Part shown: piece by piece, positions 15,720 to 41,214 of the stretch | Position numbering within the stretch: position 1 is the first letter of the stretch | How the letters are laid out: the number at the start of each line of letters is the position of its first letter | Assembly (NCBI GenBank): GCA_964035795.1 | Contig: OZ038323.1 | Coordinates: forward strand, 8,887,284 to 8,951,283 | Source of the DNA: Pterobdella sp. o SKG-2022 | Taxonomy: Eukaryota; Annelida; Clitellata; Hirudinida; Piscicolidae | DNA length: 64,000 bases | Direction: 5' to 3' | Translations under genes and position numbers: made by a program | The notes under the pieces: generated by a model | Databases searched by the model: none | Told to the model about the DNA's origin: nothing | What the model saw: only the letters and a program-made list of their open reading frames with translations

Positions 15720-18071
15720 TCATTTGAAAAAACTTTTTTGTTTTTTCTTTTGTTTAATATCTTGTTCAGGAATGAAGAAGCAAACGTTTTTCTTTTTGGG
15801 GCAGTAACTTGAAGGTCTTGGTTTACTTGGTGATGTGATCAAAGGTATTTCAGCTTTGTATATTGTATCCAGGTCCGGCTGCGAGGAAAACGCATTAGAT
15901 TTGATCTCAAGAACGGATGCGGCTCTGTTACAAGGTTGAGGGTTCGTTACTGGAAGAAAAATTTGGGCTTGTGGTGTTGGTTGGTCGAAGTTAGTTTCTA
16001 GAGGCGCTGTAAGAGATTTGCTATGTTTGGAAGGTTTGTATAGTTGATGGTGGGCTGGTATTTGGTGTTGTGTAATGTTATGTTTCATTGACTTCGATAT
16101 ATATTGTTGTTGTGGCTGTAAAGAAATGTAATGTGTTTGTTGTAGTGGAGTTTTTTGTTGTGTTGCATGTTGCAGCACAGAGGTTGTGTGGAGAGGTGTG
16201 ATGGAGGAAGCATCAATAAATCTACGACGTGTGACGTCACCACTTATGACGTAGTCGTAACGAGGTGAGTTTTTTTGAAAGTGAGGTTGGGAAAGTCGGA
16301 TGTTTAGGTGATTACCCACTGTATGACCATATGGTTGTTTCTGACATGGAATTTTCTAGAAAGAAGTGGGATAATTAATATATGAATTCCTCTCTTTTCC
16401 TTCTTTGTTATTCGTATTATCACCAAGAGGCGCTCTGAAGGTAATAGTTGTAGGTGAAGGTTTAGGTCTGTTAATATAATCGCAATTCTGTTCATTAAGT
16501 GAATAACCTTTTTTATTGAGTTTCATATCATTTATGTTGGAGTTGTAATGATTCGGATGGAAATTTGTACCATTATGCGTAGTATCGTGGAAATAAACAT
16601 TTTCGAATGTAGTGTTTTTTCTATTTTTATAATAATAATTATCATTATTATGGTTTTTGCCATTATAATTCTCAAAAGCTATGGGGTTCTTGTTCATACT
16701 AAATATACCGTTGTGAGAAACTCTACATGAACTGTTGTTCTTGTTATAATAATTATTATTGTTGAATGTGCTTTTGTTGGTTTCATTATTAAGATAACTA
16801 TCACTTGTATCATTAATAGGCATAGGGTATGAATGAAATGAGTAAAGTTCTTGTTTGGCAGGCAAGTACCTAGGGTTGAGTTGAATGTGTGGGTTGAGAT
16901 CAGGTCTGATGAAAAAGTGCTCTCTGATGCCGTTTTGAAAAGTCTTTTGTTCATTCGGGTGTTTTAGCGCTGTTTTTTGAGGGTGGTTTTTGAACGGTTC
17001 GTAGTTATAATTGTGGGTTTTGTTGTGATTATTTTTGTTGCTGCTGTAGTTTTCTACGTTGTCGTAGTCGCAATGTTTGTCTAAATTATTTATATTTCCA
17101 TCCATTGAAAATGATATTTCTTTGCGTAGGTTTTGTGCGGATGACTTGTCAAAGGCTTGGTGGCCATTAAACTTGGCTTGGGAGCTGTTTTTGCTGAAAA
17201 GTTCGTCTGGCGCGGTGCACGTGTTTGTGGAAATATTTTTTTCTGATTTTTTACTGAGATTTGGGAGAGAGTTCTGTCGTTTTTTTCTCAATAAAGTGTT
17301 GTCATTTTGAATGTTTTCAGGAAACTTGTTTATGGGTTTTTTGTTGAGTTTATCTTCATATTTTAAGTAATTTGGTGTGTACTCCTGGCTTTTTCTCCTC
17401 CTTCTTTTATCGCTGTTCTCCTCAATAAACGCCCTATCTGAAATTCAAATGATTAATAGTTATATACTAAATATAATTACTTCTCTAATCCTTTTCATTT
17501 ATAAGAAATAAATTCATTAAAGCATACATTAATGACCTTAGCTAGAGAATAAGAATTAAAATAAATTAAACGCACATTTAGCAAAAAACCTTCTGTTATC
17601 TAAAACATCAATATCACATTTCAAATTTTTCTCGATACTTGATAATAATGTTTTAAATAACAAAAGCTTTCTGCTTTGAACGTCATAATGATTTTTTCAA
17701 AAGCCACAATAAAATGAGCAATATTTTAGAACACTAGTTAGCTTATTAAGATACGAAGCTTTTCGTTATCACGTTGATAACGAAAATCTTCGTATCTTAT
17801 TAAACTAACTAGTTTTCTGAAATATTGAACGTCGTACTTTTGTTTGGGTTATTCATGAAATATTTTTTTAATATTATTGTTTTTGAACTATCTCATTTAG
17901 ATTTCTTCAAAATTATTAACTATAAAAATTTCATTAAGTTATTTTCAAATAATATTACCATTATAATCGTTTAAAGGTTATCAAATTTTATCATCATCAA
18001 CTAAGAGTTATCAAATAGTATTTAAACGAAATATCAAAAAGCTTTTCACCATCAATCCGGTAGCCGTTCAT
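15720..18071 (-). CDS. Unrecognised Asn/His-rich protein with one in-frame TAG
   Basis: I do not recognise this protein. A 22-bp first exon (18050-18071, ATG, MNGYRID) has a GTGAAA donor in phase 1. This matches a TTTCAG acceptor at 17437 that opens a 1.7-kb exon running to a stop at 15720. The N terminus is basic and charged (DKRRRRKSQEYTPNY, RKKRQNSLPNLSKKSEK). The middle is Asn/Tyr/His-rich, and the C-terminal part is Gln/Pro/Ser-rich, ending KQKKKQKSFFK. No domain, membrane segment or signal peptide is visible, so it looks intrinsically disordered. A single TAG at 16356-16358 interrupts the frame, which then stays open for 211 more sense codons before the stop at 15720. TTTCTAG could also be a splice acceptor, but the obvious upstream donor breaks phase. 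The first exon is supported only by ATG, donor and phase. Confidence 0.5.
17718..17828. repeat. Near-perfect inverted repeat (hairpin), arms about 55 bp
   Basis: The left arm (from CAATATTTTAGAACACTAG) and the reverse complement of the right arm match at nearly every position, with only a few nucleotides between the arms at about 17773. It lies in the intron between the two exons of the Asn/His-rich gene. It could be a small foldback/MITE-type element or a hairpin RNA precursor. Confidence 0.8.
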
Positions 18072-19729
18072 AATGACGCTGGGAGTCTTATCCTTTTTCT
18101 GCATTTTTTATTGGCTTAAAGTCGTTTAATTATTGACTTCAAGGGACGTTATTGTGTTTAAACATTGGGCACATTGTAATAAAAAAGTGAAGATATTAGC
18201 ATTGAAAAGCTTATTATAGATTTTTGTTAATAAACATTATCAAGAATTTCGTATTTGAAACCCATTTTAAAGGTTGAAGTTGGTATTTATTAAGAATTAC
18301 TGATAAATTGATAATATTTAACTAATAATTATTTTTTAAGTGTTACTGATAAACTAATTTCAAAATAAAAAACTAACTTTTTTTTCTTTAAAACTCATTT
18401 TTCGAATGAAATTCTTGAACCCCGACATTTTTCTTTAAAATTCCTCGTAAAAAGTAATTCTTTCTGTCTATTTTGCCTACATCAAAAGCAACGAAATTTC
18501 CCACGAGATATCAATCTACTTCGGTGGAAACTTATATTTATCACGATTATTCTAAATTTCTATTATTTATCTATATAACTCATCCGAACGTGATTTTTAT
18601 ATTAAATTCCTCATTGCGTTATAAACTTAGTCAATATTACCGTTGGTAGTTTTTTGTTTTATTGCTTTGTGAGTCAGTCAACCTAATAAGTTTGAATATT
18701 ATACAAAGATATTATTCACCTCAAAACCTGGATTTTTAATCAGACATTAAAATGTCGGTAGGATTTCTTAATATTTTAGAATTTAAATATAAATATATTG
18801 GTCAACATAAATATATATTTAAACATAAAATATATAATTAAATAAGCACAAACAACTGTTCAGGTAGGTGATGTAATGAAAACTCATTTGAATTCTTATT
18901 AGTTTCAATATTAGGCTTTTTATATACCCTCCCAAGGTTACTAAAATCATGGTAATAACACTGATAATCTGTGCGTGAACAAACATCAAAATTTCACATA
19001 CTTTACTGAACAGGTAAGAAGGATTTTTAAACATGCGCATAAATTTATACATTTTTGTAATTGTTGAGAATGCTCAATTCAATAATGGTAGTATTAAATT
19101 TTGTTGATTCTTTGTTATGGTTTAGAGATTTAAAATTAATGTCAGATTTAAAATTATTTTTAAGTCTTTTGAATATTTTTATTTGAATAGCACTTGATTA
19201 AATAATTTTGTTTTAAAAATTTATTTTTTAATTTCCATAAATAGGTATTCTAAAAGCTTTATTATGCATTGAAATGAATTATTGAACGAGAGTTAAATTT
19301 TTCTTAATTATAAAATAAATTAAAAAAAAAGAATAATTTTTGATTAAAAAAAAATATTACTTATTTACATTTTTGTGCTAAATTGAAAATTTATTTCATC
19401 AATTTTTCATAATCTGAGATAGAGTAGACAAAATGTGATAGTTTTGACGACAAATATTAGAAGAAAACACTTTAATAGTAAGACCAAGTGTCAACAAAGT
19501 GTACAAAACACATATTTCAATTTAAAAATTTTATTCAATCATTGAATTGACAAATTTGATGCAAATGATTAAAATATATTTCAAATTCAAAAATTTACTT
19601 TTAAAATCTTTTATCAATTTACTTTTAAATTTTTTTGTTATATAATTCAAATTCTAGAAATTTTTAATTACTAGAATATTGAAGTTAGAACAATTTCTTA
19701 TTGATTGACTTATATTCCGTTTGCTCATA
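18072..19729. other. Intergenic region between divergent genes
   Basis: AT-rich region between the start of the minus-strand Asn/His-rich gene and the XPA start on the plus strand. It should hold both promoters; no clear TATA box or other motif stood out. Confidence 0.5.
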
Positions 19730-21694
19730 ATGACAGAAAACAAAAAAAAAACTTTTAGTCAAAACGAGTCAAACTTGTTAGCAAAAGATGAAATCAAACA
19801 AATGGTGGAAAATAAACGACAGCAGGCTTTGCGTTTAAGAAAACAAAAACTCGAAGAGAAAAAAACAAACAAGTATTTTTTGCACTCTTTATTTAATTTT
19901 TTTTATACATTTGCTTTTAAAAATCTTCAGTAAAACTGATGAAACGGCAGAAAATAATTCCACTTCAAAAGGTGAACTTACTAATTTTATTAATATGATT
20001 ATGAAAAACATTAGGTAATTATAAAATATCTGAAAACAACCATGATGCCCAAACGCCGTTCAGATCTTCGATGTGAGGAATGTCGTATAGCTTTCCACTC
20101 TTCATACCTCTATCAAAACTTTGATAAAGTGGTTTGTGATTCATGCAGGTCAGATAATGATATATTCCTAAATAATTCAAAATAATTTTAATTAATCTAT
20201 GTAAACACTAGAGACTCAGAGGAGGCACATAGACTGATAACCAGGACAGAAGCAAAAGAAACATATTTGCTCAAGGTTTAATTTTTATAGACATTCAAAT
20301 TAATTAATTACCTGCAAAAGGTTTTGATTAATACTCTTTATACATAAATATATGGGGGGCATAGGGTATTATTTATATTATGCACTCAAAAAAAATTTAC
20401 TGAAGATCAGATGCACACATGTATATATGTAGAATGATATTGATATGTTTAATGATGATACTATGACAAACAGGATTGTGACTTTGATTTTAGGGAGCCT
20501 GTGTTGAAGTTCATAAGCAGGAAGAACAAGCAGAAGAAGTTCGGAGAGATGAAGCTTTATCTGGAATGCCAGGTGGTAAAATTATTCAATTTTTTTAATT
20601 CTTATTGTTAAATGTTTTCAATCAATTTTTTTTTGATTAGTTACATGCTTTATAAAAGACTGAATTTAAAAATTGTTTTGGAGGGGTTTTATGTGTTTTT
20701 TCAATTTTTTTTGATTCATTGGATGATCAGTTGGTATATAAACGAAGAAGAATGTATAAATGGATGAATTAGTGGGTAAATAATAAATGGATATGTAGAT
20801 AGAGAAATATATTTAGGAATTTGTAGGTGAATATATAGATGGGTGTATATGTAGCTACGTTGGTAGATGGGTGAGTGGGCAGCTAGATGTATGAATGTGT
20901 AGATAGATAGGTGGGTTGATAGATGACAATACCTTGTTCACAGGTAGCAGACCGGGCTTCTGAAGTGTGGGGAAGTGATGAGGGTTTGGAGAAGGAGAAG
21001 GAAAAAAGGATGAAGGATAAAGATAAAAACAGGAAAAGGAAGATGGAAAAGCAGATGAAATGTTTGTTTTTATTGTAAAAGTTACAACATAATGTGTATA
21101 AACATTTGCTTCTTTTTGAGAGAGTTTTGTCGAGTTTTTATGAAACACCACACATTTCATAACATTCTTCAACATTATTTTTTGATTTTTCAACAACTGA
21201 GCTTTGATCAAATAATCTTTATTATATCGCCATCTTCAGACCTCAACAAACTATCAAAGCCTGGCCTCTTGGTCTCAGCTGGCACCACACATAAACACGA
21301 ATATGGAGCGGAAGTTAATATTTTATTATTTTTTCATTATTATTATTATTATTTTTTATTTAAAAAGTCATTTTAAATGCTGAAAATATTTATTAAAAAA
21401 CAAGAGTTGTTGTTATAATTGAATAATTTTCATATTTATTTTAAATCTAAAAATTTAGTCTTTATCATAAACATTTTGATATAAATATTTGCCTGTATAA
21501 AATTTCAAAATATCAGATATTATTATTATAAATTGCAGTGATAGGTAAACAAATTATATTATTTATTATATTATAAATGAAATTATGCATAAAATATGCC
21601 ATCATTATCTTGTCAGACATATAACGAGGAAGAAGATACCTACAGTAAAGTTTGCAAGACATGTAATCACACAATGACGTATGAGAAAATGTGA
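19730..21694 (+). CDS. XPA: XPA nucleotide-excision-repair damage-verification protein
   Basis: XPA is the zinc-finger scaffold that binds damaged DNA and recruits RPA, TFIIH and ERCC1-XPF in nuclear nucleotide excision repair. Eight exons close in phase: 19730-19872, 19931-19971, 20064-20148, 20212-20275, 20474-20572, 20944-21061, 21240-21313 and 21617-21694. They give about 233 aa, against 273 in human. The N terminus carries the charged helix IKQMVENKRQQALRLRKQKL. The C4 zinc finger is CEECRIAF...VCDSC. The DNA-binding core follows with AHRLITRTEAKETYLLK, DFDFREPVLKFISRKN, FGEMKLYLECQV and SEVWGSDEGLEKEKEKR. The end, HKHEYGAE then CKTCNHTMTYEKM, matches the invariant TYEKM terminus that contacts TFIIH. 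The first ATG is at 19730; an upstream in-frame TTG is ignored. Very short introns (about 58-95 bp) are typical of the locus. Confidence 0.95.
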
Positions 21695-22228
21695 TTGGCT
21701 GAAGATTTCATTATGAATATGTAATTAGGTTAAAAATAGTATGCATTTTTGGGTCTGTTTTTCGTGTTGGACCGTTTCATTTTGTTTCTATTGCACTTAT
21801 TCATTAAATTTTTAATCTCATGTATATGCAAGTTTGTGTGTTTGGAGTTATGTATATTGGTGTATGCCACATAATAGTAAGTGTTCATTTATATAGCACC
21901 AAATACCTGAAACTCATAAATTATCCTAATCATGGTTTAGTTGCATACGAAATGTTTATTTGTTTGTACATGTTTTAGTCATTAAAATTAAAAACTTACA
22001 ACAATTTATCACATTTTATTATAAATATGTTCAAAAAGTTTCAAAAAGACACAAAATTCATTGAAGGAATGACGAACCAGTGGTTACAAAATAACACAAT
22101 TATAAAGATATGTTATTAGTGTATTTTCAGCGATTTATATTCAGCATAATATTTCGTGCAGAAAATGATATGAAAAAAATATGTCTACAGTTTATTAAAC
22201 AAATAATTAATGCTGGATAAATATGCAG
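21695..22228. other. Intergenic region between convergent gene ends
   Basis: The 3' ends of XPA (plus) and the SH3 gene (minus) face each other across 534 bp of AT-rich DNA. Both 3' UTRs must lie here. No canonical poly(A) signal was assigned with confidence. Confidence 0.5.
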
Positions 22229-24727
22229 TTAGAAACTCGATACAAAACTGGCGGGAAAAAGACCAATATTCCCATTAAAACTCCCTTCCAGCCAATCATC
22301 ATTGATTCTTTTTATAACATCGATCACATCTCCAGTGTTGAACATCAGATCTCCCTCCTGTTCACCCTGGAAGTCATACAAGGCGGTGACGGTGGCAATG
22401 ATGGGCGTGGTAACTTGTTTTATTTTTAGATCTATTTGTTTAACTTCTTCCTTTTTAGTCGGTTTTACTTCTTTTGGTTGTGTTTCAGTTGAAATTTCAA
22501 CATAAGCAGAAGGAAATAGGCCATATTCTCCATTGTCTTTCAAACCTCTCATCCAATCATCAGTGGCCACCTCCACTTGCTCCAGCCAATCACCTTGCTT
22601 CAATGATATCTCTCCATTTTCTACTATTCCTTCAAAATCGTACCTACAAAAAATTTAACAATAAATTCTTTAATTTATACAGAGAGGTGAATATATAAAA
22701 TACTTTTCCGGTCATTCAAAATCATCTAAAGCACTTCATTAATAACAATTCTTTTAATTGAAGACCTTAAAACTATAAATATCCTATATACATATAAGTC
22801 AACTTCTAGCAACTCACAAAACAGTAGCACAAAGTCTTTCAGACGTGGCATTCCCATAAAAATCCGATGGGGTGTACCTTCCCATATTCCCATACACATC
22901 TTCAGTACCACTAGAGCCGTAGTTAATAGAGTCACCAAAATGATCCTTATCTCGATAATTATCATCATTATTGCTGTCATAATCATTACTACTACCCCAT
23001 ACACTGTATGTTTCGGTTTTCTTTTTTTTTAAAGGTTCGATCACTTCGATATAATTGGCTGGAAATATCCCAGATTTGTTTGTGGGCTTCAAGTGGCCTC
23101 TAAACCATGACTCATCAATTTCTTCATCCAGATATATTACGTCACCTGTCTGTTGTTCCTTAATATTATTATTTGTTCTGTTTTTATTGATATTATTACA
23201 AATTCTTATTATTTTTTAAAAATGAGACACTATGCTATAACTTTCAAATTTTATTTGCTACTTAAAAATACATATTGTTGCTAATAATACTTTGAATGAA
23301 AGATCCCCTGGATAATCTGAATCAAAATCATATAGTGCTCTGCTTCTAGGTCCTTCAATTATGATGTAAATTATTATTATTGGTGGTAGTAGTAATAGTA
23401 GTAGTAATAGCAGTAGTAGTATTAGTAGTATTAGTAGTATCAATAGTAGTAGTAGTAGTAGCAGTAGTAGTATTAGTAGTAACAATATTAGTAGTAGTAG
23501 TAGTGGTGGTATGAACAGCCTTTATAATTGAAAGGACGTTCATGTTGTTTAGTTCTTTTTGAAACTAATGTTGAAAAGTTTAATTGTTATTTAAATTAAA
23601 ATAAATTAGCCTTCAAACCCTGAGTAATTAACTTTTTTTCTTATTATATCATTATAGTGTTGTGACATTACTACAACAATATCATTAATATTTAATTACG
23701 TGGTTTGAGCTATTAGTTTTATCTCTTCTGTCAACAGTATCAGAATCATTGAAACCTTGATTATTGAGGTTGAATTTAGGTCCTTCAGTTGGTCTGGGAG
23801 GTTTGGCAGATGGCTTGTTTTGAGCAGGTTTTATAATGCTTTTGCTTGCTATGTTGTTGATACTCTTTGAAATATTTTCTCTGAAGCTAGTGTTTTTGGT
23901 ATTACTGTCGTTAATGGTAGTGCTTTTGGTAGTATTGTTTTTAATAATAGTGCTTTTGAAAGCACTGTTTGTGCTGTTGTCATTGAGCTTGTTGGTACTG
24001 GGAGGAAATTCGTTGTTAACCATCTGATCATCATGTTTAACATAAGTTTTAAAAGGTTCATTAGGTTTTGTGAAAAATGAACTTATGCTTTTTTTGAGAT
24101 CTTTGAAAGAATCTGTCATGTCTAATAAATTGTTTTCACTTTTAGCAGATGTATTACTTTTCTTTTCACATATTTCACTTTTACTCATATTTGAAAAATC
24201 CTTATCAGCTGGAAGGTTTGTTAATGTGTCTAACTTCAGAGTGCGAGGCTTAGTTGGGGGTACAGGTTTTGGTGCTTTATCCATTATATTTCGCATTGAT
24301 TTCTTCCCACTCAAGAACTCATTGCTTTTGCTTATATTTTGCGAAACATTTGTTTTCAAGGCTTGTTTTTGAGGTTTTGAAAGACTGTCATAATTTTTAT
24401 GCACACTAGCTAGAGTTGCAGAAAGGTTCTGATTTTCAGTAACATAGTCATCTTGGTTGTATAAAGAAGGAGGGGCGTGGGAGGGTGGATTGAGAAATGG
24501 AAAGTAGGGTTTATTTGGGGGAAGGTCAGGTTGTTTTCGAGAAGGTATCAATGGAGGAGCTTGTTCCTCTGATGAGTCGGGTGGTTCGTTTGAGAAATTA
24601 TCAAAAAATAAACTGTTTGAAACTTTTTTGAGATTTTTTCTGACGTTTTCATACTCCTTGTTCATGTTTCCACTATCTTGGAGTGTTATATTATAAGTCA
24701 AAATTTTTAAAATTTTCTTTTTTGAAC
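22229..24727 (-). CDS. Multi-SH3 adaptor protein, C-terminal part (SH3D19/Eve-1-like)
   Basis: This encodes a cytoplasmic adaptor with a proline-rich N-terminal region and at least three C-terminal SH3 domains. Exon 23700-24727 is disordered, with SH3-ligand type motifs (PPLIPSRKQPDLPPNKP, KPVPPTKPR, KPSAKPPRP). Exon 23291-23352 opens SH3-1 (RALYDFDSDYPGDLSFK), and exon 22818-23158 finishes it (WFRGHLKPTNKSGIFPANYI). SH3-2 spans the 22818 donor and the last exon, with YDFEG, WMRGLKDNGEYGLFPSAYV. SH3-3 (VTALYDFQGEQEGDLMF...WLEGSFNGNIGLFPASFV) ends the protein at 22229. Domain order and proline-rich N terminus recall SH3D19; orthology is inferred. The donor after 23700 is phase 0, but the acceptor at 23352 needs one base carried over. 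An exon is therefore missed or one boundary is wrong. The 5' end runs into the assembly gap, with a likely GTGATT donor at its edge. Confidence 0.8.
23383..23506. repeat. Imperfect AGT/ATT-rich repeat in an SH3-gene intron
   Basis: Degenerate AGT units with AAT, AGC and ATT interruptions. The same motif is perfect at 1174-2310, so this tract looks older or stabilised. Confidence 0.9.
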
Positions 24728-24750
24728 CTAGAAATTAAGTAAAATCACCT

Positions 24751-24950
24751 NNNNNNNNNNNNNNNNNNNNNNNNNNNNNNNNNNNNNNNNNNNNNNNNNN
24801 NNNNNNNNNNNNNNNNNNNNNNNNNNNNNNNNNNNNNNNNNNNNNNNNNNNNNNNNNNNNNNNNNNNNNNNNNNNNNNNNNNNNNNNNNNNNNNNNNNNN
24901 NNNNNNNNNNNNNNNNNNNNNNNNNNNNNNNNNNNNNNNNNNNNNNNNNN
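24751..24950. other. Assembly gap (200 N)
   Basis: A run of exactly 200 N, probably a scaffold gap of arbitrary size. It falls between the 5' part of the minus-strand SH3 gene and the first visible p300 exon on the plus strand, so both gene starts and the shared promoter region are hidden or lie beyond it. Confidence 0.99.
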
Positions 24951-37801
<12,851 letters not shown>

Positions 37802-38440
37802 CCGTTAGTGTCACTCCACATCACTAACAAGACTGTATAAATTATCATTTATATCGTTATTGTATTTTTCTTGGTTTTCTTATTTTTATTATTTTTTTGT
37901 TATATTCAGCCGTAACACCACACTAGCGTTAGATTCAAGACGTAGATCCATACAGAGAAATAGTTTAAGGTATTAATACATAACCACACGTGGCATACCG
38001 CAACAACCATTTATTAACATCATTCATTGCGTATTGGTGAAAAACCATTCTAACTTGTATTAGTGATTCACCTTAAGTAACCTAGTTTTTATTTCAGATT
38101 ATTATGTCTTTGACGCCTCTAGAAGTCACTAAAAAAGCTGAACTAACTGCTGTTGTTGTTGACATGATGGTTTGATGGTTGCTTTGAAGTGCTATGAAAC
38201 ACGTAAAAATTGATATACCACACACATACATACACACGCATATATGATAAATACAATTGTTGCTTATGAGGCCTGGTTCTGTTGCTTGTTGTGGAGTTGT
38301 GATGTGCAGTGTTTCACAGTACCAATTGTCCCTGAATGACACATTGACAGTCTTATAACGTTGTTTTATATTAACACTGTTACTATTTATATATTAATTC
38401 AATTAAATGCGCTAAATTTTACCTAACAGAACTATTAGAA

Positions 38441-38511
<71 letters not shown>

Positions 38512-41214
38512 AGTTTTTTTATTTTAGCTTAGCATTGGTTATTTATATTATATCGTACGTAATTTTGTTTATGCTTATTAATAGTATTTTTATTTATAAT
38601 TTTAGTGTATTTTGTGTTAAATATTATTTAAAAAATTGTTTATTTATGATCATTGTTTCCGCTTAGTATTTTGATTTCCATAATCATGAAAATTTTTGGA
38701 TTTTTTTTAGATTGTGACAAGTTATGAATTTATTAAATCTTCTAATCATTTAAAATGTTATTTATGTAATGTAAATATAAACATCTTTATATCTGTTTGA
38801 AATTCTGTTTGATTGTTAATAAAGAAGTACTTTTAAATTTGTTCACTGTATCTTTATGACGACGATGATGATGATGGTGGTAGTGAAGGTGATGTTGACG
38901 TTGATGGTGGTAGTGATGATGAGTAAAAGGGGGTAAATTATTATTTATAGTGTTAAAAAGATAAATTCAATGTTTTATTTGTAAATTAGATTTTAAAAAT
39001 TAATTGAAAATTTTAAAAGAAAGCTATGGAAATTATTGTAATAAAGTGGTTGATTATATCTGTAATGGGGAAGTTGTGATAAGAAGATAAAGTTGAGCTT
39101 ATCTGCCAATAACCCTAGCTTTAAGCTCGAAGGGGTGATGAGGTAAATGAACGAGATATACCATACCTCAGCCATGATCATCTCAGCAATAAAAGTTGTT
39201 ATTATCGTTAGGGTGTATTTTTGAAAAGAAAATTTTATTGATTTCAAATTTCACCATTGTTTTTATGTTTCTATTTTCATCTCATGGACATTGTATAATC
39301 GACCACACAGATGAATAGCTTTTTTAGTGCGGGCTTGATGGTTATTTTGGGCGATTCTTCTAGATGATTATTACTACGTTTCATTGACTTTTGTGCTGTC
39401 ATGTCGCTTCAGTGGTGATGTTATTTCAGTTTGATCATCATTAATTTATTCATCTCTAATTATTTAGAACCTTGATATAATGGCTATTTATATAGCGTTA
39501 AGTGCAACCGAGTTAAGTGCGTATAAATTCTTATTTTATTTAATTATGTTAGTGATACAATATGATTAGCTATGTTTTAATGCCAATTTTTTTAATAATT
39601 ACTATGACGAAACATTTTCTATGCAAAAAGTGGACTTTAATCAAAAATTTTGTAATGCTTCATTTCATCAAGGGGTTTTTGTGGAGTAAAATGCTTGGGG
39701 TGTGTATGCTCGCATGTATTCGGACCGGATAGAAATTCTTCGTGAATAATAAAAATAATAACTAACATTAATAAGAATAATACCAATAATGATGAACAAT
39801 TTAAAAAATCATGAATTTGATTTTGTAAATAGATGAGTGTGTTTTGATTCATAATAATCCTCATCTTAATCATTATCGCATTATTATATTTTATCTCATT
39901 TTTATCATTATTTTATTTTCATTAACTGATTGATATTATTTGAACTAGATCTATTTGACTTCATTTGTATCTAACAGAGGCATAATTTTATTTATAACGG
40001 TAGTATGAATTTTAGTCTCAACAACATAAATAATGAAGATTAACACTAACTACTAAGAAGTTGTGGATTATTAGCCATTCTCAATCAAATAGGTAAAATT
40101 GTTAGCCGAGTTAAGGATATTACTAATCTCTAAATGATCCAAATTGAAATCAAAAAAATCTTCGTGTCATCAAAGGTTTTTCATTATTTTTATTGTTAGT
40201 TTCATTATTATTATTTTTTTTTTTCATTATTAAATTTTTTCTCGTCTTTGAAGGTTGTAATTTTTGATCTTATATCTTCACTCATTATTTCAATCTATAT
40301 TATTATTATTGTTATTTATATTGTCGAGGATATCATTAAGAACCGACATAGCAACAAAGCTTAGTACAGTCGTGTTGTACATACAAAATTGTGTTAGTCC
40401 TTGTCTTTTTTGCAGTATTTCATATTTAAGTGCTCTTCACCCTTACATTAATTATTACTACATAAAACCCCACACCATCTTCATCGTCATCACTATCATC
40501 ATCACAACTATCATTAACGTCACGTTAAATTATTATTGATTGTGTGTACATTTAGTTATGACGTAATGATACGTCATGATAGTATTGTAAATACGCCATC
40601 ACTTTTGCTTGTCACCTTGAATGCCATCAATCTTTATTGATAATAATAATAAAAATATTCATTATTTTTATTATACTTCAGCGTGTCATAATGCTAAACG
40701 ATCATCATCACAAGTTGGGCAGTCGTGTTAATGATTTTCTACTTATTTGCAACACACACAAACACATGCATACAGACATACATACAAGCGTACATACAAC
40801 GTATATATAATGACGATATATATAGTGAAGAATCGTGGTTTTATATTTTTGTTCCTTCTTTTCCATTACGGGATTTACCTCTTGACCATTAAATTTGTAG
40901 TTAAAAGTCTTTGTTTCTATTAAAAATTTTTAGGTAGGTAGGTAGGTATTTGAAAATTCAAAGTCACTATATTAATAGCAAAGCTTAACTTCGGACGAAG
41001 CATTCAAAATTTTTGATAAGATTAAAACCATAACAAAAATAGTGTCAAAAAATAATCGTAAATTTTGAGTTAAAAAACGCATAAATGCAAATATTAAATT
41101 CACAACATTGAGAATATAAAATAAGAATGCCAATCGAAAAAATCATTATAAATCTCGTAAAATAAAAATTTCCAAGAAACATTTTCAAAACTTCGAGTAT
41201 TATAAAAAGAATTC
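37802..41214. other. p300 3' UTR and intergenic region
   Basis: The p300 3' UTR probably runs to the AATAAA near 38818; it includes the (GT)n tract at 38442-38511. Beyond are a GAT/GGT-rich stretch (38858-38925), AT-rich DNA with many ATT/ATC runs (39750-40640), and (GGTA)4 at 40932. I find no gene. Confidence 0.5.
38442..38511. repeat. (GT)n microsatellite
   Basis: GT repeats broken by single TATG and GTTTG units, in the presumed p300 3' UTR. Confidence 0.95.

Noticed and set aside
18819..19052. 77-aa hydrophobic minus-strand frame
   Set aside because: Composition follows AT-rich DNA, and there are no splice or homology signals.
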